From positions 1 through 64,000 of the forward strand of contig JACQFI010000109.1 of assembly GCA_016200135.1 (NCBI GenBank): 64,000 nt of DNA, given 5' to 3'. Source of the stretch: Planctomycetota bacterium (GTDB lineage Bacteria > Planctomycetota > SZUA-567 > H5-PLA8). Below are positions 34,403 through 43,287 of this stretch, in pieces. Under the pieces are notes generated by a model, which was given only the letters and a program-made list of their open reading frames with translations, was not told where the DNA came from and did not search any database. Both the position numbers and the translations under genes were made by a program. Each line of letters opens with the position of its first letter. Position 1 is the stretch's first letter.

Positions 34403-35392
34403 ATGGCCTTCATCGGCGTCGACGGCGCCCGCTTCCAGCCCTGCATGGATAGTTTCCTGGGCGCGGCCAAAGGCGTGATCGAATGCCTCGGCGAGGAACT
34501 CTCCTACGCCGACCTGTGGGGCCTCTCGGGCATGGCCTTCCGCACGCAGGTCCACCGCACGCTCGCGCCGGCGGGCCTCTTTCCGCGCCAATGGGACAGC
34601 ACCTACGGCCGCGTGATGCAGCGGCTGGGCTATGCCTGCATCGCGGGCCTGCGCGATTCTTTCTACACGCAGGACGATATCTCCTATTTGCGCACCGGCT
34701 GGATGGGCAACATCGAGCGCCACCTCGACATGGGCCTGCCCGCGATCGCGTACGGGCTGCACGGGCCGGCCTTCGGGATCGTCAGCGGCTTCGACGACGA
34801 GAGCGAGAATTTCCGTGTGAGCACGCGCTTCGACGGCGCAAAGGACGGCCCGGTGCACATCCACGACCTGGGCCTGACCGATCCGCCCTGCGTCTTTGTG
34901 CTGATCCCCGAAGGCCCGCTGCACGGCTACGACCGCAAGCAGGCCGTGCGCGAAGCGCTCGGCGAGGCGCTCGCGCACCATCTCGGCCAGGAGAAGGACG
35001 ACGCCGGCAAGCCCGCCGCGCTTCCGCCGGACCTTGCGACGGGCATGAACGCGTTCGAGGCCTGGGGCGTCGCGCTGCACGACCGCCAGGTCCAGCCGCA
35101 TTGGGGCGCGGCGCTCACGGCCGCGTATTATCTCGAAGCGCGCACGCACGGGGCCGATTTTCTGCGCACGACAGCGAACCGCCTCTATCCTGAATTCGCT
35201 CCCCGCTTGCAGAAAGCCGCGAAGCTTTTCGACACGCAGGCCGCTGAGCTCAAGTCGCTCGCCGCGCTCTTCCCAGTCAAGGATCCCGTCGCGCTCCAGG
35301 ATGCCGCGCGCATTGCATCATCCGTCGAGCACCTCAAAAAGATTGCCGCGGCCCACGAGGAAGCGATGACGGTGCTGGCGGAGACGAAGTGA
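34403..35392 (+). CDS. BtrH-N-like protein
   Basis: A 329-residue protein without signal peptide. FQPCMDSFLGAAKGVIECLG followed by WGLSGMAFRTQVHRTL fits the Cys-containing N-terminus of BtrH-type (papain-fold-like acyltransferase/protease) proteins. Cys14 is the candidate nucleophile, with HGPAFGIVSGFDD and HIHDLG as possible partners. The C-terminal half is helical. Function is only inferred; BtrH itself transfers an acyl group in butirosin synthesis. Confidence 0.5.
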   Translation: MAFIGVDGARFQPCMDSFLGAAKGVIECLGEELSYADLWGLSGMAFRTQVHRTLAPAGLFPRQWDSTYGRVMQRLGYACIAGLRDSFYTQDDISYLRTGWMGNIERHLDMGLPAIAYGLHGPAFGIVSGFDDESENFRVSTRFDGAKDGPVHIHDLGLTDPPCVFVLIPEGPLHGYDRKQAVREALGEALAHHLGQEKDDAGKPAALPPDLATGMNAFEAWGVALHDRQVQPHWGAALTAAYYLEARTHGADFLRTTANRLYPEFAPRLQKAAKLFDTQAAELKSLAALFPVKDPVALQDAARIASSVEHLKKIAAAHEEAMTVLAETK

Positions 35393-35411
35393 CGTTTGTC
35401 TCCGCTATCCC

Positions 35412-36587
35412 TTATACATCCGCCCGTTTGTCCTGATCCACGTCGATGATGCCCGCGATGCGTTCGGCGACGGACGCGAGCGGCGGCAGGCCGCTCTCCG
35501 GGCGATCCAGATAAAAGTAGGCGGTGGCGGTGTAGTCGTCGCTGCGCAGGAAGTTCACCCAGTTATCCTGAAATGCAGGGCTCTCGAAAGCTGGCGCGTT
35601 GGGCATATCGAAGAGGTAATCAAAGCCCTTGAAGCGGCCTCTCGAGACAGTGACCGGCTTGAGCGGCGCGCCGCTCTTGATGAGTTCCATGACCTTCGGC
35701 TTCATCGCGCCGCCCATCTCCTGAATGGTGACGCGGCAGTCCTCGTGAAAGAAGACCGGGTCCGGAATATGGAACCGGTAGAACGACCACTGTCTGTTCT
35801 TCTTATCGCTGACGGTGCAGCCCGACCAGCGGTTGGAGAAGACGCCCATGCCCCACCCGGTGGCGATGTAGTCTTCGGCGCCGGTGTTGCATAGCGTCGG
35901 GAACTCTGTGTCGCCGTCTAAGAAGACTTTCACCTCGCCCTCGCCCCACCACGTCTCGCCGTATTGAGGATCGGAAATAACGCCTAAGTTCGCGCCCACG
36001 TAACGGCCCTTGCCTTCAAGGTGCGGAAGGATTTCGAAGTCCGTGCCGACCGGCAGCGACGTTTTGCGGTTCCAAGCGGCGTGAAAGTACAACACATCGT
36101 TGGCGTGTGACGCCGTCTGCAGCGCGTCGATTTCGTAGAAAAAGAGAATTGGATTCTCGCTCTCGTTGGTCAGCACGATTCGAGCGGCAGTCCTGAAGGG
36201 CATCGGCACAAAGCAGACAAACGAACGGCCTTCCGGATTGCTGAACAGATCGGACTCAAACGTAACCATTCGCCCAAAGCCCAAGCAGAAGAAGTCTCCC
36301 AGCGGCGCGGAAACCGCCGGCGTTTTCGCGTCGTCCCAGTACATATCGATGCGAATCGAGCGGAGCGTCTTGGGCGGGCTGTCGTAGAACCCGCACCAGA
36401 ATCGCGTCACGATTCCGGCGCCGCGCAGGTCCAGCAACGTCTGCATCTGGCCCGGTTGAATCACTTCGCAGGGGTGGCCCTTCGCACCCTTATTCTCGCG
36501 CGCGGCCTGACCTTTTCCCGCCGCCGGATTCTCAAACGTGACCCAGCGCGTGTGGTACTGCGGCTGATGCTTGAAGATTTCGATCAT
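35412..36587 (-). CDS. GH172-family (DUF2961) glycoside hydrolase
   Basis: A 391-residue protein, with the start at 36587 set by GGAGGG at 36593-36598. IVTRFWCGFYDSPPKTLRSI, FCLGFGRMVTFESDLF, LTNESENPILFFYEIDAL and NTGAEDYIATGWGMG are diagnostic of DUF2961/GH172 jelly-roll proteins; the Glu of GAEDY is a candidate catalytic residue. Known members act on fructofuranose or arabinofuranose linkages. No signal peptide is visible, so an intracellular role is possible. Substrate unknown. The planctomycete lineage is rich in this family. Confidence 0.85.
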   Translation of the reverse strand: MIEIFKHQPQYHTRWVTFENPAAGKGQAARENKGAKGHPCEVIQPGQMQTLLDLRGAGIVTRFWCGFYDSPPKTLRSIRIDMYWDDAKTPAVSAPLGDFFCLGFGRMVTFESDLFSNPEGRSFVCFVPMPFRTAARIVLTNESENPILFFYEIDALQTASHANDVLYFHAAWNRKTSLPVGTDFEILPHLEGKGRYVGANLGVISDPQYGETWWGEGEVKVFLDGDTEFPTLCNTGAEDYIATGWGMGVFSNRWSGCTVSDKKNRQWSFYRFHIPDPVFFHEDCRVTIQEMGGAMKPKVMELIKSGAPLKPVTVSRGRFKGFDYLFDMPNAPAFESPAFQDNWVNFLRSDDYTATAYFYLDRPESGLPPLASVAERIAGIIDVDQDKRADV

Positions 36588-36822
36588 GCGTGCCCTCCAG
36601 AGAGCATTGCGAGATGGGTTGGCTGCAAGATGAATACCCCAATTGTTCGCCACTGACGGGAAAGATCAATTCCAGGCGCGATCTGGACGAAAAATCTGCG
36701 GCTCATTGGTACTCTTCATGAACCAATCCCGCTTGCCGAGACCTTCGGTTGCTTGAGCGGCCTCGGCTTATACAATCCGGCGGCTTTCTCATCGCAAACC
36801 ACTGAACGGGAGAACGACGAAC

Positions 36823-38118
36823 ATGTCCGAGATCATTTCCGTGCGCGGCCGGCAGATCCTCGATTCGCGCGGCAACCCCACGGTCGAAGTGGACGTCCTG
36901 CTCGACAGCGGCGTGCGCGGACGCGCGGCCGTGCCGTCGGGCGCGAGCACCGGGGCGCACGAAGCTATCGAACTGCGCGACGGCGACGAGCACCGGTACA
37001 TGGGAAAAGGCGTGACCCACGCGGTCCGCAACATCAACGAGATCATCGCACCGGAGATCACGGGGCTCGACGCCGCCGACCAGCGCGGCATCGACCGCAC
37101 GCTGTTGGAACTCGATGGCAGCGAGAACAAGGGCAAGCTCGGCGCCAACGCGCTGCTGGGCGTCTCGATGGCCGTGGCCAAGGCCGCCGCGGCGTCCGCG
37201 GAACTGCCGCTCTACCGCTACATCGGCGGCGCGAACGCGCACGTCCTGCCCGTGCCGATGATGAACATCATCAACGGCGGTCAGCACGCGGACAACAACG
37301 TGGACATGCAGGAGTTCATGGTGCTGCCGGTCGGCGCGGAGAGTTTCAGCGAGGGCCTGCGCATGGGCGCCGAGGTCTTCCACCACCTCAAGAAGGTGCT
37401 CAAAAAGAAGGGCCTGAACACCGGCGTCGGCGACGAGGGCGGCTTCGCGCCGGACCTGAAGAGCAACGAAGAGGCGCTGCAGGTGATCCTCGAGGCGATC
37501 CAGGCCGCGGGCTACGCGCCCGGAACGCAAGTCGCGCTGGGCCTCGATTGCGCCAGCACCGAGTTCTACGACTCGAAGAAGAAGCTCTACACGCTGGAAG
37601 GCGAGAAGAAGAACCAGACGAAGGACGCCGAGGACATGGTTGGTTTCCTCGCGGGCTGGTGCGAGAAATACCCGATCGTCACCATCGAGGACGGCTGCTC
37701 CGAAGACGATTGGGACGGCTGGGCCAAGCTGACGAAGAAGCTCGGCGCGAAGATTCAGATCGTCGGCGACGACCTCTTCGTCACCAACGTCCGCCGCTTG
37801 GCCGACGGCATTGCCCAGGGCATCGGCAACTCAATTCTCGTGAAGGTGAACCAGATTGGCACGCTCACCGAGACGCTCGACGCGATCGAGATGGCCAAGC
37901 AGGCGCGGTACACCGCCGTCATCAGCCACCGCTCGGGCGAGACCGAGGACACTACGATCGCGGACATCGCCGTCGCGACCAACGCGGGCCAGATCAAGAC
38001 CGGTTCCGCCAGCCGCACCGACCGCATCGCGAAGTACAACCAGCTCCTGCGCATCGAGGAAGAACTGGGCGAGAGCGCGCGGTATCTGGGGCGCGGGGCT
38101 TTCTACAACATCAAATAG
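36823..38118 (+). CDS. eno: Enolase
   Basis: A 431-residue enolase. RGRQILDSRGNPTVEVDV, SGASTGAHEAIELRDGD, PVPMMNIINGGQHADNN, GVGDEGGFAPDL, TIEDGCSEDDWDGW and AVISHRSGETEDT are all present with the metal and substrate residues. It interconverts 2-phosphoglycerate and phosphoenolpyruvate. Gene order eno followed by a pyruvoyl arginine decarboxylase and a DUF1028 protein is compact (26 and 14 base gaps), so these may be one transcript. Confidence 0.97.
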   Translation: MSEIISVRGRQILDSRGNPTVEVDVLLDSGVRGRAAVPSGASTGAHEAIELRDGDEHRYMGKGVTHAVRNINEIIAPEITGLDAADQRGIDRTLLELDGSENKGKLGANALLGVSMAVAKAAAASAELPLYRYIGGANAHVLPVPMMNIINGGQHADNNVDMQEFMVLPVGAESFSEGLRMGAEVFHHLKKVLKKKGLNTGVGDEGGFAPDLKSNEEALQVILEAIQAAGYAPGTQVALGLDCASTEFYDSKKKLYTLEGEKKNQTKDAEDMVGFLAGWCEKYPIVTIEDGCSEDDWDGWAKLTKKLGAKIQIVGDDLFVTNVRRLADGIAQGIGNSILVKVNQIGTLTETLDAIEMAKQARYTAVISHRSGETEDTTIADIAVATNAGQIKTGSASRTDRIAKYNQLLRIEEELGESARYLGRGAFYNIK

Positions 38119-38143
38119 CATTTCTCGCTGGGGGGCTCTACCG

Positions 38144-38701
38144 ATGGGTTTCGTCGCGGACCGGATGTTTTTCACCAAGGGTGTGGGGCGTCATAAGGAG
38201 CGTCTCAACAGCTTCGAGCTCGCGCTGCGCGACGCCGGCATCGCACGCTACAACCTGGTGATGATCAGCTCGATCTATCCGCCGGGCTGCAAGATCATTC
38301 CGCGGCAGCAGGGGGAGAAGTACCTGCGGCCGGGCGAGGTCGTGCATTGCGTGATGGCCCGCGCGGAGACCAACGAGCCCAACCGGCTGATCGCGGCAAG
38401 CATCGGGCTGGCGCTCCCGCGCGATCCCGCGATGTACGGGTATCTCTCCGAGCACCACTGCTACGGCATGACCGAGAAGATCGCGGGCGACTACGCGGAA
38501 GACCTGGCCGCGCAGATGCTCGCGACGACGCTCGGCGTAAGCTTCGACACGAACACCGACTACGACGTGCGCAAGGAACAGTACAAGGTCGGCGGGCAGA
38601 TCGTGACCTCGCGCGAGCTCACGCAATCGGCCGAGGGCGATAAAAACGGCCTCTGGACGACGGTGCTCGCCGCCGCGGTGCTTATCGGCGAATGGCGCTG
38701 A
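38144..38701 (+). CDS. Pyruvoyl-dependent arginine decarboxylase
   Basis: A 185-residue proenzyme. LVMISSIYPPGCKIIPR has the Ser42-Ser43 pair at which self-cleavage would form the pyruvoyl group, and GEVVHCVMARAETNEPNRL and GYLSEHHCYG are other family segments. It decarboxylates arginine to agmatine for polyamine synthesis or acid resistance. I started it at the ATG at 38144, though a frame stays open upstream inside eno; the SD there is weak (a GGGGG run at 38131). Chlamydial AaxB and archaeal PdaD are the closest kinds. Confidence 0.85.
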   Translation: MGFVADRMFFTKGVGRHKERLNSFELALRDAGIARYNLVMISSIYPPGCKIIPRQQGEKYLRPGEVVHCVMARAETNEPNRLIAASIGLALPRDPAMYGYLSEHHCYGMTEKIAGDYAEDLAAQMLATTLGVSFDTNTDYDVRKEQYKVGGQIVTSRELTQSAEGDKNGLWTTVLAAAVLIGEWR

Positions 38702-38715
38702 AACGAAAGGCCAGC

Positions 38716-39405
38716 ATGTTCAGCAACACCTACACGCTTCTGGCGCGCGATCCCGGTTCCGGGCGGCTCGGCATTGCGGTGGCCTCGCGCTACCTGGCGG
38801 TGGGTTCGGTGGTCCCGCACATCCGGCCGAACGTCGGGGCGGTCGCGACGCAGCACCATCACGATCCGCGCATCGCGCACGCGATCCTGGACGACCTGGA
38901 AGCCGGCGTCGATCCGCGCGACGCGGTGGAGCGCGCGCTCAAGTTCTTTGGCGACGCCTCCCAGCGCCAGGTGGCCGTGCTGCTGGCCGATCCCCGCGAG
39001 GGCCAGTCGCCGGTGTACGTTCATACCGGCGCGGACTGCCAAGGCTGGTGCGGCGAGCGCGTCAACGCGGACCTGATCGTGCTCGGGAACACGCTCGCGG
39101 GGCCGCAGGTTTTGGCGGAGGCCGAGCGCGCGTTTTTGTCGAGCGGCTCGCCGCATCTGCCCGAGCGCCTGATCGAAGGGCTGCTTGCGGGCGACCGCGC
39201 GGGCGGCGACAAGCGCGGCAAACAGGCCGCAGCCATCAAAGTCCTGGGAAAGCAGGCCTATGCGCCGGCGGACCTCGACCTGCGCGTGGACGACCATCCG
39301 GATGCCCAGAACGAACTGCACCGGCTCTGGATTCTGCACCGCAAAATGATGGGAACCCAATTCCTGCTGAAATCCGCGGCGCCGCCCCCATCCGGCAACA
39401 TCTGA
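38716..39405 (+). CDS. DUF1028-family (Ntn-hydrolase-like) protein
   Basis: A 229-residue protein. FSNTYTLLARDPGSGRLGIA, SRYLAVGSVVPHIRPNVGAV, ATQHHHD, GADCQGWCGERVNADLIVLG and GNTLAGPQVL are DUF1028 landmarks. The first is at the N-terminus as for an Ntn-type fold. I chose the ATG at 38716 (AAAGG upstream) over an earlier ATG at 38692 that overlaps the previous gene. Family function is not established; it is often near peptide or amino acid degradation genes. Confidence 0.85.
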   Translation: MFSNTYTLLARDPGSGRLGIAVASRYLAVGSVVPHIRPNVGAVATQHHHDPRIAHAILDDLEAGVDPRDAVERALKFFGDASQRQVAVLLADPREGQSPVYVHTGADCQGWCGERVNADLIVLGNTLAGPQVLAEAERAFLSSGSPHLPERLIEGLLAGDRAGGDKRGKQAAAIKVLGKQAYAPADLDLRVDDHPDAQNELHRLWILHRKMMGTQFLLKSAAPPPSGNI

Positions 39406-39414
39406 ACACCAACA

Positions 39415-40710
39415 TCACTCGTCTCGGATCGCCTCGCAGAGCTTGAGTAGGTTCTTGCGGTCTTCGGCCAGCAGAGTCGAGACGCGCGCGCCGATCCAGC
39501 ACATCGGAGCCTCATCGGGGCTGGGCTGAACGATTCGGTCGGGCATCGAGACCTCGTCGATGCGGACGGGTTCGAAGCGCAACGTCACGGCCGCGACCTG
39601 GTGGTCGTGAAACACCTGCGCCGCGACGACGATCTTCGGAGCCGGCCGCTTCTTGAACGCCTCCACGATCGACCTCGGCACGGCGCCGCCGAAGAGAATT
39701 CCGGTCTCGCTGAGGTTCGCGGCGGCGCCCTCGAAGGTTCGCGGGTCGAGTTGTTCCAGCGTCGGGCCGTAAAACCGGTAACGGACGAGGACCTCCGTCG
39801 GCGTCTCGTGGCGGACATGCCGCTTCCCGCCGCTCGGGCCTTTGAGCGTCATCTCGATCTGATCCTTGTCGGCGATGTGCGGGATCACGCGCAACCGCGC
39901 CTGCGCTTCGAGCTCTTTGCGCTCGTCCATCGTGAGCGGGCGGCTCGACGCGATCTTGAGCCGCCGGCTGCTGATTGCGAAGGGCACGATGCCCATTTTC
40001 ATGGCGGTGCTCGCCTTGATGCGGTGCAGCGCGTCGTCTTCGACGCCGGTGGCGTTCAGATCCACGAAAGGAAGCCCAACGTGGTCGCTCAGCGCCTCCG
40101 CGAGCTGCCGCGAAGTGACCAGCCCCGCCTGCAGCAGGCGCATGCCGAGCGGCACGCCGGTCTTGTTGCCGTCGAGGAAGCGCGCGAGGTCTTTCGGGTC
40201 CACGGCTTTGCGCCGGACGAGCACCTCGCCGATCTTCTCGCGCTTGCGGCGCGCCGGGTCCGGCTGGTTGAAGAGCTTGGCGCGCGTCGAGGCCAGGCTG
40301 AGCCGCGCGCGTTGCAGCGACGCGTCGATGTACTTGCGGTGAATCTCTTGCATCTCCGCCGCGCCGCTCGCGGCGAACTTGCAGCCGATCTCCACCGCGC
40401 CGTCCAGGCCCGGGATCGCGCGCAGCGTCTCCGCGTTTACCGCGCGCAGCGGATCGCCCTGGTGGAGCGTGACGGCGATGAGCACCATCTGTCCCTTCAC
40501 GGGCGCGGGCAGCGGAAAGCCTTCGGCGTCCAGGCTCGACGGATCGTGGCGGTAACGCAGGCCGGTGTCGCTCAAGTCCAACAGGCGGCCGGCGGGCACC
40601 AGGCGGTCCTTATGCGAAAGCCAGACGGCGCCGTCGGCGGCGGCGCGGGCGCGCACCCGGCCAGCCTTGGGGTTTCCGGAAGACGAAGAATTGCTCGGGG
40701 CGTGGGTCAA
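39415..40710 (-). CDS. PilZ-MshEN-PilZ domain protein
   Basis: About 431 residues in three parts. Residues of about 15-150 look like a PilZ domain (an Arg-rich start RVRARAAADGAVWL and GRLLDLSDTGLRYRH). Residues of about 175-290 resemble the GspE/MshE N-terminal (MshEN) domain: KIGEVLVRRKAVDPKDLARF, then LGMRLLQAGLVTSRQLAEAL and VGLPFVDL. Residues of about 310-425 again resemble PilZ (RHVRHETPTEVLVRYRFYG, FEGAAANLSETGI). Both domain types can bind cyclic-di-GMP. No ATPase or membrane part is present. The TTG at 40710 has GGAG; a GTG at 40782 would add 24 residues. Confidence 0.75.
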   Translation of the reverse strand: MTHAPSNSSSSGNPKAGRVRARAAADGAVWLSHKDRLVPAGRLLDLSDTGLRYRHDPSSLDAEGFPLPAPVKGQMVLIAVTLHQGDPLRAVNAETLRAIPGLDGAVEIGCKFAASGAAEMQEIHRKYIDASLQRARLSLASTRAKLFNQPDPARRKREKIGEVLVRRKAVDPKDLARFLDGNKTGVPLGMRLLQAGLVTSRQLAEALSDHVGLPFVDLNATGVEDDALHRIKASTAMKMGIVPFAISSRRLKIASSRPLTMDERKELEAQARLRVIPHIADKDQIEMTLKGPSGGKRHVRHETPTEVLVRYRFYGPTLEQLDPRTFEGAAANLSETGILFGGAVPRSIVEAFKKRPAPKIVVAAQVFHDHQVAAVTLRFEPVRIDEVSMPDRIVQPSPDEAPMCWIGARVSTLLAEDRKNLLKLCEAIRDE

Positions 40711-40813
40711 AGCTTGCTCCAGTCGAGAGGCGCCGTAAAGGGAGCACCAGCGTATGGGACGGCGGCGGTTTTTGCCAGCCACGCGCTGCGAGTCGCAGCA
40801 TCGGCGTCCCGCC

Positions 40814-40844
40814 GCTGCGACCTCCGCCGAGACGGCGGAGCCAC
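40814..40844. repeat. CTCCGCC-GGCGGAG repeat, second copy
   Basis: GCTGCGACCTCCGCCGAGAC then GGCGGAGCCAC matches 18864-18894, with only one change (A for G in the loop). Preceded by CAGCATCGGCGTCCCGCCG, also shared. Confidence 0.75.
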
Positions 40845-40918
40845 GAGTGCTGGGAATCCCTTGCGAACAGATTATAACGTTTCCTGTTTACATCCGAGCA
40901 GAAGACCGGGAGCAATCC

Positions 40919-41629
40919 ATGACTCAGGCGCAAGGCCCCGCCTTTCATCCCGTCGCCATTTCCGAGACCGGGCCCGCTACCCGCGAACTGGTCCGGCTCG
41001 TGCTCGCCGGGCCTCCGGCCGAGCTGCTCGCGGCGTATACCTCGCCGGGGCAATACATGCAGATTCGCGAGGGCGAGGGCAAGCCGGGCTTCTTCGCGAT
41101 CGCCTGCGGCCCCGGACAAGACCGGATCGAATTCCTGATCAAGCGCGGCAGCCCGCTCGCCGACGCCATCGCCGCCAAACGCGCGGGCGAGCACCTCAGC
41201 ATCAGCGCGCCGGCGGGCAAAGGCTACCCGATGGCCGAGGCGCGCGGACGCGACGTGGTGCTCTTTGCCGCCGGCTCAGGCATCGCGCCGCTGCGCGCCG
41301 TGATTCACGCGATGCTCAAGGATCGCGGCGCGTTCAAGCGCGTCCGGCTCTTCTATGGCGCACGCTCCGCGGAAGCGTTCGCCTTCGCGGAGGAGATCGA
41401 GGCCTGGGGTTCAGCCGGCATTGAAGTCACGCGCGCCTGTTCCCAGCCCGGCGCTCAAGGCTGGACCGGCTCGTGCGGCCACGTGCAGGACGCGTTCCGC
41501 GCGGCCCGGCTGGAACTCGACTCCGGCGCGTGCGTCTTCGCCTGCGGCATGAAGGGCATGGTCGAGGGCGTCAAGGCGGCGTGCGAAGCGTGCGGCGTTC
41601 CGGCCGCGCGCGTCTTCCAGAACTTCTAA
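40919..41629 (+). CDS. FAD/NAD(P)-dependent ferredoxin-reductase-like oxidoreductase
   Basis: A 236-residue protein started at 40919 (MTQAQGPAFHP), with GGGAG upstream. SPGQYMQIREGEGKPGFFAI is the FAD-binding strand, DVVLFAAGSGIAPLRAVIHAML is the NAD(P) P-loop, and RLFYGARSAEAFAFAEEIE and ACGMKGMVEGV complete the FNR-type C-terminal domain. The frame stays open upstream into repeats, so the start is chosen by motif. Electron donor and acceptor unknown. Ends 4 bases inside the DUF6178-type gene on the other strand. Confidence 0.85.
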   Translation: MTQAQGPAFHPVAISETGPATRELVRLVLAGPPAELLAAYTSPGQYMQIREGEGKPGFFAIACGPGQDRIEFLIKRGSPLADAIAAKRAGEHLSISAPAGKGYPMAEARGRDVVLFAAGSGIAPLRAVIHAMLKDRGAFKRVRLFYGARSAEAFAFAEEIEAWGSAGIEVTRACSQPGAQGWTGSCGHVQDAFRAARLELDSGACVFACGMKGMVEGVKAACEACGVPAARVFQNF

Positions 41630-43206
41630 TGGCGCGGCAAAGGCGACCGGGCGAGGCGGCGGTCGAATTCATCCTGCGCGTGCTCGACGCCCATTTTCAA
41701 GAAACAGAGCCGCGGCCACGTGAGCAATTCGCGCGTCTTCTTCTTCGAAGCCGGCGTCTCCTGCAGCAGCGCTTCGACTTGCGAATCCGAGATCGGTCCG
41801 TCGTCCTCTTGAGCTTCTGCGCGTTCTTCTTCACGTTCTTCGGACGTCGGCCCGGCTGAACCGACGGTCGCGGCGATCTCGCGCCAGCTCATCAGCAGCT
41901 CGGCCTCGCGAACGGCTTCGCGGGGGCCCTCTTGCAGCCATGAAAAGTCGCGGTTTAAGTTCAAGCGTTCCATGCGCGGATCGCCGCCGAGCGCCCAGGC
42001 CTCCTTGGCGACCTCGCGCGTGAGCGTCCAGCCGAGGCGGAAGAGCTCAGTCAGGTCCATCGCCTTGAGCAGCTCGACGCCGGCAATGACGTTGCTTTTG
42101 GCGACGGCTTCCAGCCCCACCGATGAGAGCACCTGCACGGCCGCGAGCGCGTCGCGTTTGACGTTGGGTTCGCCGGGATTCTTCGCGTGCGCGATCAGCA
42201 GCGAGTTCGCAAGATCCGCGGCTTCCTTGATAAACGCGCGCTCGGTGCGGTCGCCCAGATCGCCCTTGGCGCGGCCGAAGGCCATCACCGAGAGCAGGAA
42301 AGGCGCGGCGGGCCCGCTCTTGGCCAGCGCGGCGGCCTCGGACGGCGCCTCTGCCACCGCGCCCGGCCAGCCGACCTTGTAGGAACTCGTGTCGATCGGT
42401 TCGAGCAGGTGCTCCGCCGCGGCAACGACGGGGAAGCCGCGCTTGATCAACCGGTCTTCGCGCGCGCCGTACAGGTCGTTCTCGACGATCTCCTGTTCCT
42501 CGACGATGATCAGCTCGAGCAGTTCGCCGAAGAGATCGCGGTCCACCGTGTAGAGGAAATCGAGGAAGACCCGCGCGAGGTCGTTGTGGACCTCCAGATC
42601 GTCGGGCGAATAGAGATAGTGCTGGCGCATGTGGAGCGCGAGCAGGATCTGATCGCGGCTGACCCGCGGCTGCACGTACGGGCGGAGGAACTCGGCGAGC
42701 GCGTTCGGGTCCAGGCCCTGCATCGCCTGGTCGGCCTCGTCCTCGTTCAGCGTTATCAACAGCTCGATCCACTTGCGGACCTTCTTGCGGTCGAGCTTGC
42801 CCTCGGTGAACCACTCGATGTCCATCAGCGCCTGCATCTGTTCGCTGGATGCGGCGGAGAGGATCGAGAGCGCGTCTTCTTCGCCGATCAGCTTGATGGC
42901 GTGATGCAGATGTTCGGGTGGCAGCGCGCGGACGAGTTCCGTGCAGTCGGCGCTGAGCAGCAGCCATTCCTGCAGGTCGTCGCCCTGGATGGCGAGCGCG
43001 GTCTCGAGCTGATGGTCGAAGCCGAGCTTCTCGAAGGCTTCTTCGGCGGCGCGGCGGTCCTTCAGCGCCAGATCGAGCAGGTTCTTGGCCTGAGCCGCGA
43101 GCGGGTTCTCGGGTTCGGCGCCCGTCGGCGCGGTGGAATGGGACGGCGGCTTGTTCGGCATGGGTTCGAGCGCTTTCAGCTTCGGGTATCTGGCCCGGGG
43201 CTGCAT
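41626..43206 (-). CDS. DUF6178-like helical protein
   Basis: A 526-residue, almost wholly alpha-helical protein. LPPEHLHHAIKLIGEEDALS and ASSEQMQALMDIEWFTEGKL are the clearest family-like segments, followed by FLDFLYTVDRDLFGELLELI. The last 100 residues hold an acidic segment (EEREEERAEAQEDDGP) and a basic end. Start: ATG at 43206; the ATG at 43161 (MPNKPPS) is equally possible since neither has a clear SD. Function unknown. It converges on the flavin reductase gene. Confidence 0.65.
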   Translation of the reverse strand: MQPRARYPKLKALEPMPNKPPSHSTAPTGAEPENPLAAQAKNLLDLALKDRRAAEEAFEKLGFDHQLETALAIQGDDLQEWLLLSADCTELVRALPPEHLHHAIKLIGEEDALSILSAASSEQMQALMDIEWFTEGKLDRKKVRKWIELLITLNEDEADQAMQGLDPNALAEFLRPYVQPRVSRDQILLALHMRQHYLYSPDDLEVHNDLARVFLDFLYTVDRDLFGELLELIIVEEQEIVENDLYGAREDRLIKRGFPVVAAAEHLLEPIDTSSYKVGWPGAVAEAPSEAAALAKSGPAAPFLLSVMAFGRAKGDLGDRTERAFIKEAADLANSLLIAHAKNPGEPNVKRDALAAVQVLSSVGLEAVAKSNVIAGVELLKAMDLTELFRLGWTLTREVAKEAWALGGDPRMERLNLNRDFSWLQEGPREAVREAELLMSWREIAATVGSAGPTSEEREEERAEAQEDDGPISDSQVEALLQETPASKKKTRELLTWPRLCFLKMGVEHAQDEFDRRLARSPLPRH

Positions 43207-43237
43207 TTCATACCATAAGGACGCGCTAAAATAAAAC

Positions 43238-43260
43238 GCCCCCGAGAGAAATTCGGGGGC
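43238..43260 (-). terminator. Rho-independent terminator of the PhyH gene
   Basis: GCCCCCGA (43238-43245) pairs with TCGGGGGC (43253-43260) around a 7-base loop. Read on the minus strand, the stem is followed by a T-rich stretch (TTTTATTTTAG), about 28 bases after the stop of the dioxygenase gene. Confidence 0.8.
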
Positions 43261-43287
43261 GCTACAGCTCGAAAAAACGCGCGGCGT

